DNA of 6,275 nt. Origin: an uncultured Lachnospiraceae bacterium (lineage in GTDB: Bacteria > Bacillota_A > Clostridia > Lachnospirales > Lachnospiraceae). The stretch covers positions 1 through 6,275 of the forward strand of contig CADBNA010000442.1 in assembly GCA_902795835.1 (NCBI GenBank). Direction: 5' to 3'. Below the pieces are notes generated by a model. The model saw nothing but the letters and a program-made list of their open reading frames with translations. It was not told the DNA's origin and did no database searches. Shown one piece after another: positions 6,167 to 6,275 of the stretch. The translations under genes were made by a program, and so were the position numbers. Every line of letters begins with the position of its first letter. Positions within the stretch are counted from its first letter, which is position 1.

Positions 6167-6179
6167 GCCTCCCGGAGGC
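6167..6179 (-). promoter_or_regulatory. Hairpin covering the DUF951 Shine-Dalgarno
   Basis: On the minus strand GCCTC and GAGGC flank a three-base loop (CGG). The 3' arm and loop contain the GGGAGG that serves as the ribosome-binding site, so the stem could hide it. It lies seven bases before the ATG. Confidence 0.4.
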
Positions 6180-6180
6180 T

Positions 6181-6275
6181 GTCGTATTAAAACTATCGTG
6201 TATAAATATCCATACGGGAAACGCTTGCGCTCTGGTCTCCGCTTCGCTTCGGTCGGCGCTAAGCGAACGTCCACC
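6181..6275 (-). other. DUF951 upstream region: AT-rich leader and CGCTT/AAGCG repeats
   Basis: Positions 6182-6215 are AT-rich and probably hold the DUF951 promoter, but no -35/-10 pair is convincing (best GATAGT with TTTCCC, 18 bases apart). Positions 6222-6265 hold CGCTT three times in direct orientation (6222, 6240, 6245) and once inverted as AAGCG (6261-6265), with GCGCT beside it. This looks like a short repetitive intergenic element rather than coding sequence. No upstream gene can be identified before the window ends. Confidence 0.4.

Noticed and set aside
6161..6274. Longer N-terminus for DUF951 from an ATG at 6274
   Set aside because: The extra 38 residues are unlike the family, cross an AT-rich leader and ignore the good Shine-Dalgarno before 6160.

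Overview
The window looks like a chromosomal housekeeping segment from a GC-rich member of the Firmicutes (class Clostridia, most probably Lachnospiraceae). The evidence is the gene cluster gdpP-rplI-dnaB, the clostridial-type 2[4Fe-4S] ferredoxin, the DUF951 and DUF1858 proteins, strong purine-rich Shine-Dalgarno sequences and the style of the SSB C-terminus (EELPFQ). The placement rests on protein recognition by eye, not on a search. All seven genes read on the minus strand, so transcription runs from the right edge to the left edge.

In transcription order: a small DUF951 protein (5936-6160) is followed by ssb (5347-5844). ssb has its own strong promoter (-35 TTGACT overlapping the DUF951 stop codon, 17-base spacer, extended -10 TGC-TATGCT) and ends at a strong intrinsic terminator (5220-5265). 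Next comes the tight cluster gdpP (3067-5178), rplI (2624-3070, 4-base overlap) and dnaB (1259-2602, 21-base gap). These encode a c-di-AMP phosphodiesterase, ribosomal protein bL9 and the replicative helicase. A separate promoter 10 bases beyond the dnaB coding end drives a 56-residue ferredoxin (984-1154), which is closed by a second intrinsic terminator (906-939). After that a two-gene unit begins: a DUF1858 CxxC redox-disulfide protein (625-849), overlapping a GNAT-family acetyltransferase (1-650) that runs off the left edge.

The right half joins replication (ssb, dnaB), translation (rplI) and c-di-AMP turnover (gdpP). The left half is small redox proteins plus an acetyltransferase. I do not see a new defence or mobile system; there is no CRISPR array, insertion sequence, tRNA or rRNA. 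The points most worth a second look are the absence of rpsF and rpsR on either side of ssb, a possible promoter nested inside the ssb terminator that would start the gdpP-rplI-dnaB transcript, a hairpin that could cover the DUF951 ribosome-binding site, and the stand-alone redox-disulfide gene overlapping the acetyltransferase gene.
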